This document shows, one piece after another, positions 32,764 through 40,751 of a stretch of DNA of 40,817 bases. The notes under the pieces were generated by a model. That model was not told where the DNA came from. It made no database searches and saw only the letters and a program-made list of their open reading frames with translations. Position 1 is the first letter of the stretch. Each line of letters begins with the position of its first letter. The DNA comes from an uncultured Lachnospiraceae bacterium. GTDB lineage: Bacteria; Bacillota; Clostridia; Lachnospirales; Lachnospiraceae. Position numbers and translations under genes: made by a program. The DNA is taken from positions 1-40,817 of the forward strand of contig CAQGLR010000034.1 in assembly GCA_948794795.1 (NCBI GenBank). Reading direction: 5' to 3'.

Positions 32764-33783
32764 TTACCCATATATATCATCTGCTACTGGAACCTGCATT
32801 ATCTCTGCTATAGCATCTGTATCCTTATTATTTATAATACACAGCCACAATTTAATATACATTGCTTCTGGTGATGCTGCTGGCAGTACATAAAAACCAA
32901 AATCTTTATAACATCTTACACTTTCATAATCTGCCCCAAGCCCTGCACCTGTTATAAATACAGGTATTCCTCTGGACTTTGTATATTCTGCAAACTCTTT
33001 TAACCCAGGTGTAGTGCTGCATATTGTCCCTGAATGGTATGTGTAATGAAGCACCGCTTTTATACCATTCTTTGGCAGCATATACTCCATTCCAGGATAT
33101 GGATGTACTTCCATTATTCCTGACTGCCAGCTTCCAGATGGTACATTAAACATTTTTGTCCCATTATATTTAATATTATCATTAAGATAATATTTACTAT
33201 TATAAACAAACTTTTCTTTATCAAAATGTCCATAATATGAATTACATATACTATATATACTGTCATCGTATGCCTGGTGCATAACCAGCCTTGCTGCACG
33301 GTGGATTTTAGGATAATCCCCTGTATTACGGTATGAAACAAAGGCTCCCCTGCCTTTCTTCTGGCGGATAAATTCTACTGCATAATAAAAATTATCCACA
33401 CCATTTGAACGGGCATCCTCAAGTACATAGTTTGCTGATACCAGCACTATTGGTATCTGTGCCCCTGCCATTATATAACCCGTAAATGCTGCTGTATATT
33501 GTAAGGTATCTGTGCCATGTGTTATTATTATTCCATCATAGGCATTTTCATCCACTTTTTCCAGACATTCTGAAAGTATCCTGAAATTATTGCAGTTAAT
33601 ATTTTCGCTAAGCGCCTGGTATGGGGTTAATATATCAAATACAACGCTGCTGCCCTTATTTTTAATGGTAAGTTCTTTGTACATATTTATAAGTCTGTAT
33701 GGTTTTTCTTTATCAGGTGACACATAACTTCCATTTTCTGTACTTCCTATTGTCCCTCCTGTAAAAATAACTAATATCCTCAT
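32764..33783 (-). CDS. Asparaginase
   Basis: A 339-residue enzyme that hydrolyses asparagine to aspartate and ammonia. Both active-site threonine motifs are present: TGGTIGS (Thr11 nucleophile) and THGTDTLQYTAAF (residues 88-100, with His-Gly-Thr91-Asp92-Thr93). The C-terminal domain has GIKAVLHYTYHSGTIC and PVFITGAG. No signal peptide, so cytoplasmic (type I-like). GGGGG lies six bases before the ATG at 33783; longer frames would read into the promoter at 33833-33861. First gene of a minus-strand run of five. It may also use glutamine. Confidence 0.9.
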   Translation of the reverse strand: MRILVIFTGGTIGSTENGSYVSPDKEKPYRLINMYKELTIKNKGSSVVFDILTPYQALSENINCNNFRILSECLEKVDENAYDGIIITHGTDTLQYTAAFTGYIMAGAQIPIVLVSANYVLEDARSNGVDNFYYAVEFIRQKKGRGAFVSYRNTGDYPKIHRAARLVMHQAYDDSIYSICNSYYGHFDKEKFVYNSKYYLNDNIKYNGTKMFNVPSGSWQSGIMEVHPYPGMEYMLPKNGIKAVLHYTYHSGTICSTTPGLKEFAEYTKSRGIPVFITGAGLGADYESVRCYKDFGFYVLPAASPEAMYIKLWLCIINNKDTDAIAEIMQVPVADDIYG

Positions 33784-33832
33784 AATATCCCCCAGGTTAA
33801 TAATACTTGTTATTCTTCCATCACCTGCTAAT

Positions 33833-33861
33833 ATTATACACAGCAATCTGATAAAATACAA
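33833..33861 (-). promoter_or_regulatory. Promoter of the asparaginase gene run
   Basis: Minus strand TTGTAT (33856-33861), 17-base spacer, TATAAT (33833-33838), 50 bases before the asparaginase start. Confidence 0.8.
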
Positions 33862-33933
33862 GAATTTACAGGTGGTATTCATGCTTGTTTCACATAATGT
33901 CATACTTCCTGGTTATTTTTATATCCTGCAAAT

Positions 33934-34117
33934 GGCAATATAACGCAGGTTCCACGCCATATTAAAATATTATTCCATCCAGGGGCACGTTTGCACTGCA
34001 TTGGAAACGCAGCAGTGCATAAAATCTGAAAAAACCAGATTTAAGCACTGGCGTTTCCAAAAGCGCCCCTTTAATGGAATAATATTTTAATATGGCACTG
34101 GAACTGCTGTATATAGC
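33934..34117 (+). repeat. Full palindromic element, copy G
   Basis: A 184-base palindrome. Arms GCAATATA...CCATATTAAAATATTATTCCAT pair with their complement to 34117. Then GGGGC (33982-33986) with GCCCC (34065-34069), the one-sided motif ACGTTTGCACTGCATT (33987-34002), GGAAACGC with GCGTTTCC (perfect 8 bp), AGCAGTGCATA with AAGCACTG, and AAATCTG with CAGATTT closed by a short loop. Compared with copy F nearly every stem base pair differs yet pairs, while motif, bulges and flanks keep place and length. Confidence 0.85.
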
Positions 34118-34178
34118 ATATCTGTACAATTATACAAATAACCTTTTAACCTGGCATCACGTTATACAAAAATTAGTA

Positions 34179-34270
34179 TCCCATCCAAGCGCAAGCGGGC
34201 TGCTATTGGTAAAACATTTGGAATTGCCAGAGATACATAACTTGTGAAGCATTTAACGCTTGTGTATTTA
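34179..34270 (-). repeat. Half copy (D) of the palindromic element
   Basis: Minus strand ATACACAAG, then CTCTGGCAATTCCAAATG, TTTTACCAATAGCAGC and CCGCTTGCGCTTGGAT (motif complement at 34183-34198), ending GGGAT. It matches the 5' half of copy B and the whole of copy E, and carries a small duplication of CTTGTG. Its 5' end overlaps the TAA stop of the Yip1-type gene (34268-34270). It lies 61 bases from copy G, facing it. Confidence 0.8.
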
Positions 34271-34966
34271 GAATAAGTTTATATAACTGAAAATATTCCC
34301 AGCCAGGAGTGATGTAAATATCTTAAGAATTATTATTATAATTATAGAAATTATTATTAATGGAATGGAAATACTATATATTTTGCGGGTCTGGGGAAGA
34401 GAGATTTCTTCATTATAGATAGTTATAATAATTGCAAATGAAATAATATTGCCCGCAATGGCAAACAGAAAAAAGAAAAAACTGCCAAGCAGCATAAATG
34501 CAGAGCCTGCAAGTAGAAATAATGAATCCGTAATTACTTTGCCTCCTGTAATGGAAAGCATCTTATAAAATGATGTCTTTTCCTTGAATATTATGCCTGT
34601 ACTTACAAACAATAATCCTGGAAAACCAAAATCAAAAATGGCAGCAAGCAGTAATGAAAAAATAATTATCCCAGCTGAAGGTATATGTAGCCATGAAAAA
34701 TACAAACTATACCTTATATTCAATATTATGACACATATTACACTTGCAATAAATACAGATATTAAGTTAATAAAAACCATAGCAAGTGGCTGTGAAATAT
34801 CCCCTGATGATACTACCCGCCTTACTGCACTTACAGGATTTCTTATAAACTGCAGCATCCATTGTACCATCTGTGATGGCTGTTTCCAGTTAAAGACCAC
34901 TGGAATAGCAGTAATATTATTATTGTTATAATCCTGTGTGTTATTAAAGTTACGTTTTTCTGACAT
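34268..34966 (-). CDS. Yip1-type integral membrane protein
   Basis: A 232-residue membrane protein: a hydrophilic, Asn-rich N-terminal tail (about 1-55, FNNTQDYNNNN), then about five hydrophobic helices from residue 60 (QPLAMVFINLISVFIASVIC onward). The layout and the FIRNPVSAVRRVV segment before helix 1 fit the YIP1/DUF1282 family of unknown function. The ATG at 34966 follows AAGGAGGT. The stop codon lies at the beginning of repeat copy D, so the C-terminus could have been set by that insertion. Single gene. Confidence 0.78.
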   Translation of the reverse strand: MSEKRNFNNTQDYNNNNITAIPVVFNWKQPSQMVQWMLQFIRNPVSAVRRVVSSGDISQPLAMVFINLISVFIASVICVIILNIRYSLYFSWLHIPSAGIIIFSLLLAAIFDFGFPGLLFVSTGIIFKEKTSFYKMLSITGGKVITDSLFLLAGSAFMLLGSFFFFLFAIAGNIISFAIIITIYNEEISLPQTRKIYSISIPLIIISIIIIIILKIFTSLLAGNIFSYINLF

Positions 34967-35067
34967 AAAATGACCTCCTTTTAATATCTGGATACATTGT
35001 GCAACCAGTTTTAGTATTTTTCTTAACATATTATAATAAAAGTACTGCTAACTCAAGTATTTTTTGT

Positions 35068-35100
35068 AAATGTAAAATATATTTAATATTTTTTACATTT
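35068..35100 (+). promoter_or_regulatory. Inverted repeat upstream of the OPT transporter gene
   Basis: AAATGTAAAA (35068-35077) pairs with TTTTACATTT (35091-35100), 14 bases before the -35 box of the transporter promoter. It could be a regulator binding site shared with the divergent Yip1-type gene. Confidence 0.5.
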
Positions 35101-35114
35101 AGGAAATATTTGAT

Positions 35115-35143
35115 TTGTCAGATTATGTAATATTTGCTATAAT
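35115..35143 (+). promoter_or_regulatory. Promoter of the OPT-PqqD-PepD operon
   Basis: TTGTCA (35115-35120), 17-base spacer, TATAAT (35138-35143). It supports the ATG at 35250, with a leader of about 100 bases. Confidence 0.82.
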
Positions 35144-35249
35144 TATTAAAATTTAATTTGTGCCCAATGCATAAGCCATGGACTTCCAGACAGGCATATT
35201 AATTATAATCCCAGGGCTGGCTTGCAGCACAGAAAGAAAGAGGTATAAA

Positions 35250-37148
35250 ATGAATAATGATAAGAATTTCAAGCCATATGTCCCAGCAGACAAAGTAATG
35301 CCTGAATTTACAATTACTTCTATAATTCTTGGCGCACTGCTTGCTGTTATATTTGGTGGTGCCAACGCATACCTTGGACTGCGTGTAGGCATGACTGTAT
35401 CTGCTTCAATCCCAGCAGCAGTTGTTTCTATGGGAATTATACGTAAGATTTTAAGAAAAAGCTCTATATTGGAAAATAATATGGTACAAACTATTGGTTC
35501 TGCCGGTGAATCTCTTGCCGCAGGTGCAATATTTACCCTGCCTGCATTATTTATGTGGGCAGATGAAAACAGCACAATATCTGCACCCCATTTTCTTGAA
35601 ATTGCTGCTATTACTATATGTGGCGGTCTGCTTGGTGTACTTTTTATGGTTCCGCTGCGTACTGCACTTATTGTAGAAGAACATGGCACACTTCCATTTC
35701 CAGAAGGAACAGCCTGTGCAGAAGTCCTTCTTGCAGGTGAAAGCGGAGGTGCAAAGTCAAAAATCGTATTTTCAGGGCTTGGCATTGCTGCATTATACAA
35801 ATTTATTGCTGATGGCATAAAACTGTTTCCTTCTGAAACAGACTGGCAGATTAAACCTCTTAAAGGTGCAGGGTTTGGTATAGATGTACTTCCTGCACTT
35901 GCAGGTGTCGGATATATATGTGGTATAAAGATATCAGGCTATATGTTCTCTGGAGGTATTATTGCATGGTTTGTACTTATGCCGCTTATTGCACTTTTTG
36001 GTGCAGATACAATAATGGCACCTTCTGATAAGATAATAAGTGAAATGTCCACAAACCAGATATGGAGCAGCTATATACGCTATATAGGCGCTGGTGCTGT
36101 TGCTGCTGGTGGTATTATAAGCCTTTTAAAAACACTTCCAACTATAGTAAAAACATTTAGCAAAGCAATTAAAGGATTTGGACATAAAGAAGCAGAAAGC
36201 CTCCGCACCAACACAGACCTTCCAATGCCATTTGTACTTGGTGGTGCCCTGGTTATAGCTGTTATAATATGGATTATGCCATCTGTTCCTATAAGTTTCC
36301 TTGGAGCTTTAATAATTGTAATATTTGGGTTTTTCTTTGCTACTGTATCAAGCCGCATGGTTGGGCTTGTTGGTTCTTCTAATAACCCAGTATCAGGAAT
36401 GGCTATAGCTACACTGCTTATAGCAACTGCTCTTTTAAAAGCAACTGGTACTGATGGTTATAAAGGAATGGCTTCTGCAATATGTATTGGTACTGTAATA
36501 TGTATTGTTGCTGCAATGGCAGGTGATACTTCACAGGATTTAAAAACAGGTTATATAGTTGGTGCTACACCTATGCGCCAGCAGATTGGTGAGCTTTTTG
36601 GTGCTGTAGTATCAGGACTTGCCATAGGTGGCATTATGTATCTTCTTAATGCTGCATGGGGTTACGGTTCAACAGAACTCCCTGCCCCACAGGCTTCACT
36701 TATGAAACTTGTTGTAGAAGGTGTTATGGGAGGTTCACTTCCATGGGGACTTGTATTCTGTGGCGTAGGTATCGCAGTTGCTATAGAAGTGCTTGGACTT
36801 CCTATACTTCCAGTTGCTATAGGGCTTTATCTGCCTATACACCTTTCAACACCTATATTTGCAGGAGGTGTTATACGCTGGTTCTTAGAAAATAAACACA
36901 AAGCAGATAATGAACGTAAATCTGTTATCGAAAATGGAATATTATACAGTTCCGGCCTTATTGCTGGTGAAGGACTTGTAGGTATCCTGCTTGCTGTACT
37001 TGCAATTATACCATTTAAAGATGGCTCAGTTGCAGATTTTATAAATATTGGCGGAATACTTGGCAATACAGGTGGTGTAATCTTCTTTATTATACTGCTT
37101 GCATCACTTGTATTCTTCTCATTATACAAAGACCAGGAAGCAGATTAA
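35250..37148 (+). CDS. OPT family oligopeptide transporter
   Basis: A 632-residue inner-membrane symporter with about 14-16 helices. The OPT signature is at the start: MPEFTITSIILGALLAVIFG, then GANAYLGLRVGMTVSASIPAAV. Further typical segments are ENNMVQTIGSAGESLAAG, the LPFPEGTACAEVL loop, VGSSNNPVSGMAIA and GDTSQDLKTGYIVGATP. Such proteins take up short peptides with protons. AGAAAGAGGTAT lies before the ATG; a longer frame starting at 35178 has no ribosome binding site. It is followed by PqqD-like and PepD genes, so peptide uptake feeds a cytosolic dipeptidase. Confidence 0.93.
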   Translation: MNNDKNFKPYVPADKVMPEFTITSIILGALLAVIFGGANAYLGLRVGMTVSASIPAAVVSMGIIRKILRKSSILENNMVQTIGSAGESLAAGAIFTLPALFMWADENSTISAPHFLEIAAITICGGLLGVLFMVPLRTALIVEEHGTLPFPEGTACAEVLLAGESGGAKSKIVFSGLGIAALYKFIADGIKLFPSETDWQIKPLKGAGFGIDVLPALAGVGYICGIKISGYMFSGGIIAWFVLMPLIALFGADTIMAPSDKIISEMSTNQIWSSYIRYIGAGAVAAGGIISLLKTLPTIVKTFSKAIKGFGHKEAESLRTNTDLPMPFVLGGALVIAVIIWIMPSVPISFLGALIIVIFGFFFATVSSRMVGLVGSSNNPVSGMAIATLLIATALLKATGTDGYKGMASAICIGTVICIVAAMAGDTSQDLKTGYIVGATPMRQQIGELFGAVVSGLAIGGIMYLLNAAWGYGSTELPAPQASLMKLVVEGVMGGSLPWGLVFCGVGIAVAIEVLGLPILPVAIGLYLPIHLSTPIFAGGVIRWFLENKHKADNERKSVIENGILYSSGLIAGEGLVGILLAVLAIIPFKDGSVADFINIGGILGNTGGVIFFIILLASLVFFSLYKDQEAD

Positions 37149-37212
37149 ACCATTATACCATCCAGGCAGAAAACGAGTTATAAAAAATATACAGAAAGGT
37201 GTGTGCCCTGCA

Positions 37213-37581
37213 ATGGCAAGAAAGAAAACTAAAAAAATACCACAAAACTATATGGATACAGTAATGCTGCGTAACCCTGGTTATAAATGGTCTGAAAATA
37301 AAGAAGGCATTGTTGTTATAGATGTTATAAACCAGGGCATACACCATAGAATAGCGCAGAAGCTTCTCCATAAACCAAAAACCAGCCATATTTCACTTGA
37401 CAAATATGGTTCTGTATTATGGAAAGCAATAGATGGCAGGAATACAGTTTATGATATTTTAAATATTATGTCAGATACATTTCCTGATGAAAAAGATTCT
37501 ATGCTTAACCGTGTTATTGCATTTATGCAGACCCTTAAGCGCAATAATTTTATATTAGTACCATCACGTAAAAAAGACTAA
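37213..37581 (+). CDS. PqqD-like (RRE-fold) protein
   Basis: A 122-residue protein with a PqqD domain over about residues 15-110: KKTKKIPQNYMDTVMLRNPG, then WKAIDGRNTVYDILNIM, the usual PqqD LWxxIDGxxTvxeI core. PqqD-type domains recognise RiPP precursor peptides, but free-standing versions near transporters also exist. Neither a radical-SAM maturase nor a precursor gene is visible here. GAAAGGTG precedes the ATG by 13 bases. It begins 64 bases after the transporter and lies 14 bases before pepD. Confidence 0.85.
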   Translation: MARKKTKKIPQNYMDTVMLRNPGYKWSENKEGIVVIDVINQGIHHRIAQKLLHKPKTSHISLDKYGSVLWKAIDGRNTVYDILNIMSDTFPDEKDSMLNRVIAFMQTLKRNNFILVPSRKKD

Positions 37582-37595
37582 AAAGGAGGCATAAA

Positions 37596-39140
37596 ATGGG
37601 TATTTTATCAAATTTAGAACCTGCACCTGTTTTTAAATATTTTGAGGAAATATGCAATATACCACATGGTTCTGGCAATACAGATGCAATAAGCAGTTTC
37701 TGTGTTAACTTTGCAATAGAACATGGACTTAAATATCTTAAAGATGAAAATAATAATGTAATAATATGGAAAGAAGGTACTAAAGGCTACGAAAACTCCC
37801 CTTCTGTAATTATACAGGGACACCTTGATATGGTATGTGAAAAAGAAGCAGGATGCAATATTAATTTTGAAAAAGATGGGATTAAACTGCGCCTTGATAA
37901 TGGCATTATCTCTGCAGAAGGAACAACACTCGGAGGTGATGATGGTATTGCAATAGCTTATGCACTTGCAATACTTGAATCAGATAATATTCCACATCCG
38001 CCTATTGAAGCAGTATTTACAGTTGATGAAGAAGTTGGGATGACAGGGGCAGCAGCACTTGACTGCTCACCTCTTAAATCACGTATTATGCTTAATATTG
38101 ACTCAGAAGAAGAAGGATACCTGCTTGTAAGCTGTGCAGGTGGTGCTTCGGTTACTGTACATCTTCCTGTAATAAGGAAAGGTGTATCTGGTATAGCTGC
38201 CACAATAGAGATAACTGGTCTTAAAGGAGGCCATTCTGGTGTTGAAATAGACAAAGGACGGGCAAATTCCAATATGCTTATGGGAAGAACCCTTTACTTA
38301 CTTTCACAAAAATACCAGTTTAATATATTTTCAATATATGGCGGCAATAAAGATAATGCAATACCAAGAGAAACATATGCAACAGTTGTTTTTAAGACTG
38401 GGACAGTTATAGAAGATGTACAAAAAGATATTGAAGAAATAAATAAAATATATTCTAATGAGTATCATTCTACAGACCCAGATATAAAAACCAGCATTGA
38501 AATAGAAGAAGGGCCTAATAGATATGCATTTAATAATAAATCCACATCAAGGATTATAACTGCACTTGTAAGTTTTCCTAATGGAATACAGCGCATGAGC
38601 CATGATATAGAAGGCCTTGTACAGACCTCCCTTAATCTTGGCATACTCAAAATAACACAAATTGACAGAAGATATGGTTATAGACACGATTCTGGAGAAT
38701 GGTATTCACAAATGGCAAGGGTTGACCAAAGATATGCTTATGAGCACTATTCTACAGAAATGTCGTTAAATTATTCTGTAAGAAGCAGCATAAGCACTGA
38801 AAAGGAAGAAGTTATAAACCGCATAAAATGCATGGCAGAAACTCTTAAAGGCACTATTACCCGTAAAGGTGATTATCCTGCATGGGAATACAAAAAAGAC
38901 TCACCCCTGTGCAGCCTTATGACAGAAGTATTTGAAGAACAGTATGGAAAGAAACCTGTAGTACAGGCAATCCATGCAGGGGTTGAATGTGGTCTTTTTG
39001 CTGGGAAACTCCCTGGGCTTGACTGTGTATCTTATGGCCCTGATATTAAAAACATCCATACCCCTCAGGAATCCATGGATGTAGAAAGTGTCCGCAGGAC
39101 ATGGGAATACACTCTCGAAATCCTTAAAAGGCTTAAGTAA
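37596..39140 (+). CDS. pepD: Beta-Ala-His (aminoacyl-histidine) dipeptidase PepD
   Basis: A 514-residue M20 family zinc dipeptidase that splits Xaa-His and other dipeptides. Metal-site motifs are VIIQGHLDMVCEK, TLGGDDGIAIAYALA and AVFTVDEEVGMTGA; the lid domain has GLKGGHSGVEIDKGRANSN; the C-terminal domain has HAGVECGLFAGK and the GPDIKNIHTPQE His. The family length is about 485; the extra residues lie at about 356-395, where two 20-residue units (IDRRYGYRHDSGEW... and VDQRYAYEHYSTEM...) repeat. AAAAGGAGGC precedes the ATG. Last gene of the OPT operon; it ends two bases from the convergent hydrolase gene. Confidence 0.93.
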   Translation: MGILSNLEPAPVFKYFEEICNIPHGSGNTDAISSFCVNFAIEHGLKYLKDENNNVIIWKEGTKGYENSPSVIIQGHLDMVCEKEAGCNINFEKDGIKLRLDNGIISAEGTTLGGDDGIAIAYALAILESDNIPHPPIEAVFTVDEEVGMTGAAALDCSPLKSRIMLNIDSEEEGYLLVSCAGGASVTVHLPVIRKGVSGIAATIEITGLKGGHSGVEIDKGRANSNMLMGRTLYLLSQKYQFNIFSIYGGNKDNAIPRETYATVVFKTGTVIEDVQKDIEEINKIYSNEYHSTDPDIKTSIEIEEGPNRYAFNNKSTSRIITALVSFPNGIQRMSHDIEGLVQTSLNLGILKITQIDRRYGYRHDSGEWYSQMARVDQRYAYEHYSTEMSLNYSVRSSISTEKEEVINRIKCMAETLKGTITRKGDYPAWEYKKDSPLCSLMTEVFEEQYGKKPVVQAIHAGVECGLFAGKLPGLDCVSYGPDIKNIHTPQESMDVESVRRTWEYTLEILKRLK

Positions 39141-39142
39141 AA

Positions 39143-39655
39143 TTATGCATTATTAATTCTTATCTGGCACATTTTCATTGCTTCAAGGGCATTATTATGT
39201 GACTGCGGTGTAACACCTGCACAACATGCAGCATCCACAGATATGTCCTTCTCTGGAAAATGTGCCTTTAATAAAATAGCATTAGATATCACACATATAT
39301 CAGTACAGAGCCCTATAAGCTCTATTTCATCATAAGCTTCTATTGCCTTTGGCAAATCTATACTTCCAAATGTATTTTTCTCAATAATATTATGTGCATA
39401 ACTGCTTAAACAAGATATAATCTCCCATCCGTCAGTCCCTTTTATACAGTGCTCTACAGGAAGGTTCTTTCCCTCTGCTGTATTAAGATAATCACTGTAA
39501 TGTGTATCTTTTGTAAATATTATCCCATCGTTGTTACCAACTGCCTCCTTTACTTTCTCTGTTACAGCTGGCACAATAAGTTCTGCCTCCTTTGTACCAA
39601 GTGCCCCATCCACAAAATCATTCTGCATATCAACTACAATAAGAACTTTACCCAT
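39143..39655 (-). CDS. Isochorismatase-family cysteine hydrolase
   Basis: A 170-residue hydrolase of the nicotinamidase/isochorismatase fold. The triad can be read as Asp9 (VVDMQNDFVDGAL), a lysine in IIFTKDTHYSDY and the cysteine in LIGLCTDICVISNA. Nicotinamidase is likely, because THxxxDY and the CTDICV motif resemble PncA, but other amidases are possible. The ATG at 39655 follows AAGGAGGG; an earlier start would put that site inside the gene. It follows the DUF2156 gene after 18 bases in one operon. Confidence 0.88.
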   Translation of the reverse strand: MGKVLIVVDMQNDFVDGALGTKEAELIVPAVTEKVKEAVGNNDGIIFTKDTHYSDYLNTAEGKNLPVEHCIKGTDGWEIISCLSSYAHNIIEKNTFGSIDLPKAIEAYDEIELIGLCTDICVISNAILLKAHFPEKDISVDAACCAGVTPQSHNNALEAMKMCQIRINNA

Positions 39656-39673
39656 ATTATCCCTCCTTTTCAA

Positions 39674-40561
39674 TTATCCTCTCTGGCAAGCTGTATATTT
39701 ATCTAACAGTATTACAGGATAATATGAAAGCTTCGCTTTACGGAGCCCTTCATCCCCTGTATCCTCTTCACGGTTTATATATTTATAGTCCTGGCACTCT
39801 GCAAGCACAAACTGCTGGTTTATCATAGGATATGCACCTTGTATCTCTGGAAATGCCTTTTCAAAATGCACTACAAATGTATCATCAGATAATGGTTCCC
39901 CCAATGTAAAAGCAATAACCTCCCCATCTTTCCTAAGAAGCCCTCCTATAAGCCCAAGCTCTTCAAAACACATAAGTGCTTCTTTTACAACATCATATTC
40001 TTCCTGCATCATATCATCCCATTTATCCACACGTTTCTTCTTCCATACATGGTTCATCCTTACACACTCTTCTACATTATCTTTTGTAATCTTTTCATAA
40101 AACCATCCAGGATTATCTTTAAACCTTGCTATATGGTTTCTCTTGCTGTGGTATTTCCTGCCTGCAAGCAGTGACAAATCCTCTGTACTGTATATATAAT
40201 CACTTCTGTCCCTGTCCTCTTCTATATTAAAACGTCCAGGATACCAGCTTTCAATAAGGTCTTTTTCCTCCTCTAAAATACCACTGATTTTCACCTTATT
40301 CCCCTCTGTCTGTTCATAACGTATAATCTTTTCAAGTGCTTTCTTTTTATCACCATTGCCTACAGGAAATGCATAATATATATCATCTTCAAATACATAT
40401 TTAAGTATAGCACATCCACATGTATCTGCAACCTTTAAAGGATATATACGTTTCCATAAATAACAGTTGGCAAAACAGAACTCACATGCTTTTCTATTGT
40501 CTTCTTTAAACTTTTCCGACATCCATTCCTTGTCATCAATAGTAATATCCCTGAATTCCAT
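39674..40561 (-). CDS. DUF2156 domain protein (GNAT-like fold)
   Basis: A 295-residue protein of the DUF2156 family, related to the C-terminal acyltransferase domain of phosphatidylglycerol lysyltransferases (MprF). Seen: an N-terminal segment with CEFCFANCYLWKR, the conserved RKYHSKRNHIARF region, and GGLLRKDGEVIAFTLGEPL followed by HFEKAFPEIQGAYPMINQQF, the GNAT-like core. No membrane segment, so it is not a full MprF. Substrate unknown. The ATG at 40561 follows GGAGGAATTT; an ATG four codons earlier would include the site. First gene of a two-gene operon. Confidence 0.87.
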   Translation of the reverse strand: MEFRDITIDDKEWMSEKFKEDNRKACEFCFANCYLWKRIYPLKVADTCGCAILKYVFEDDIYYAFPVGNGDKKKALEKIIRYEQTEGNKVKISGILEEEKDLIESWYPGRFNIEEDRDRSDYIYSTEDLSLLAGRKYHSKRNHIARFKDNPGWFYEKITKDNVEECVRMNHVWKKKRVDKWDDMMQEEYDVVKEALMCFEELGLIGGLLRKDGEVIAFTLGEPLSDDTFVVHFEKAFPEIQGAYPMINQQFVLAECQDYKYINREEDTGDEGLRKAKLSYYPVILLDKYTACQRG

Positions 40562-40709
40562 AAATTCCTCCATACCAGCATAATACAGGCAAAATAATTT
40601 TATATAATATCCCCATTCTACGCCTTTTGCAACTTAAATAACATAACAAGACAAACCTGCTTTAGAATTATTTTTCAACCTAAAGCTCCTCTTATTAACT
40701 ATTATAACC

Positions 40710-40737
40710 ATTATATCCCAAAATACTATAAAAACAA
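40710..40737 (-). promoter_or_regulatory. Possible promoter of the DUF2156 operon
   Basis: Minus strand TTGTTT (40732-40737), 16-base spacer, TATAAT (40710-40715). Another TATAAT lies nearby at 40701-40706. It is just outside repeat copy C. Confidence 0.55.
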
Positions 40738-40751
40738 TATACATGCCATTT

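Noticed and set aside
37148..37596. RiPP biosynthesis cluster around the PqqD-like gene
   Set aside because: Neither a precursor-sized frame with a ribosome binding site nor a radical-SAM, YcaO or lanthionine synthetase gene is nearby.
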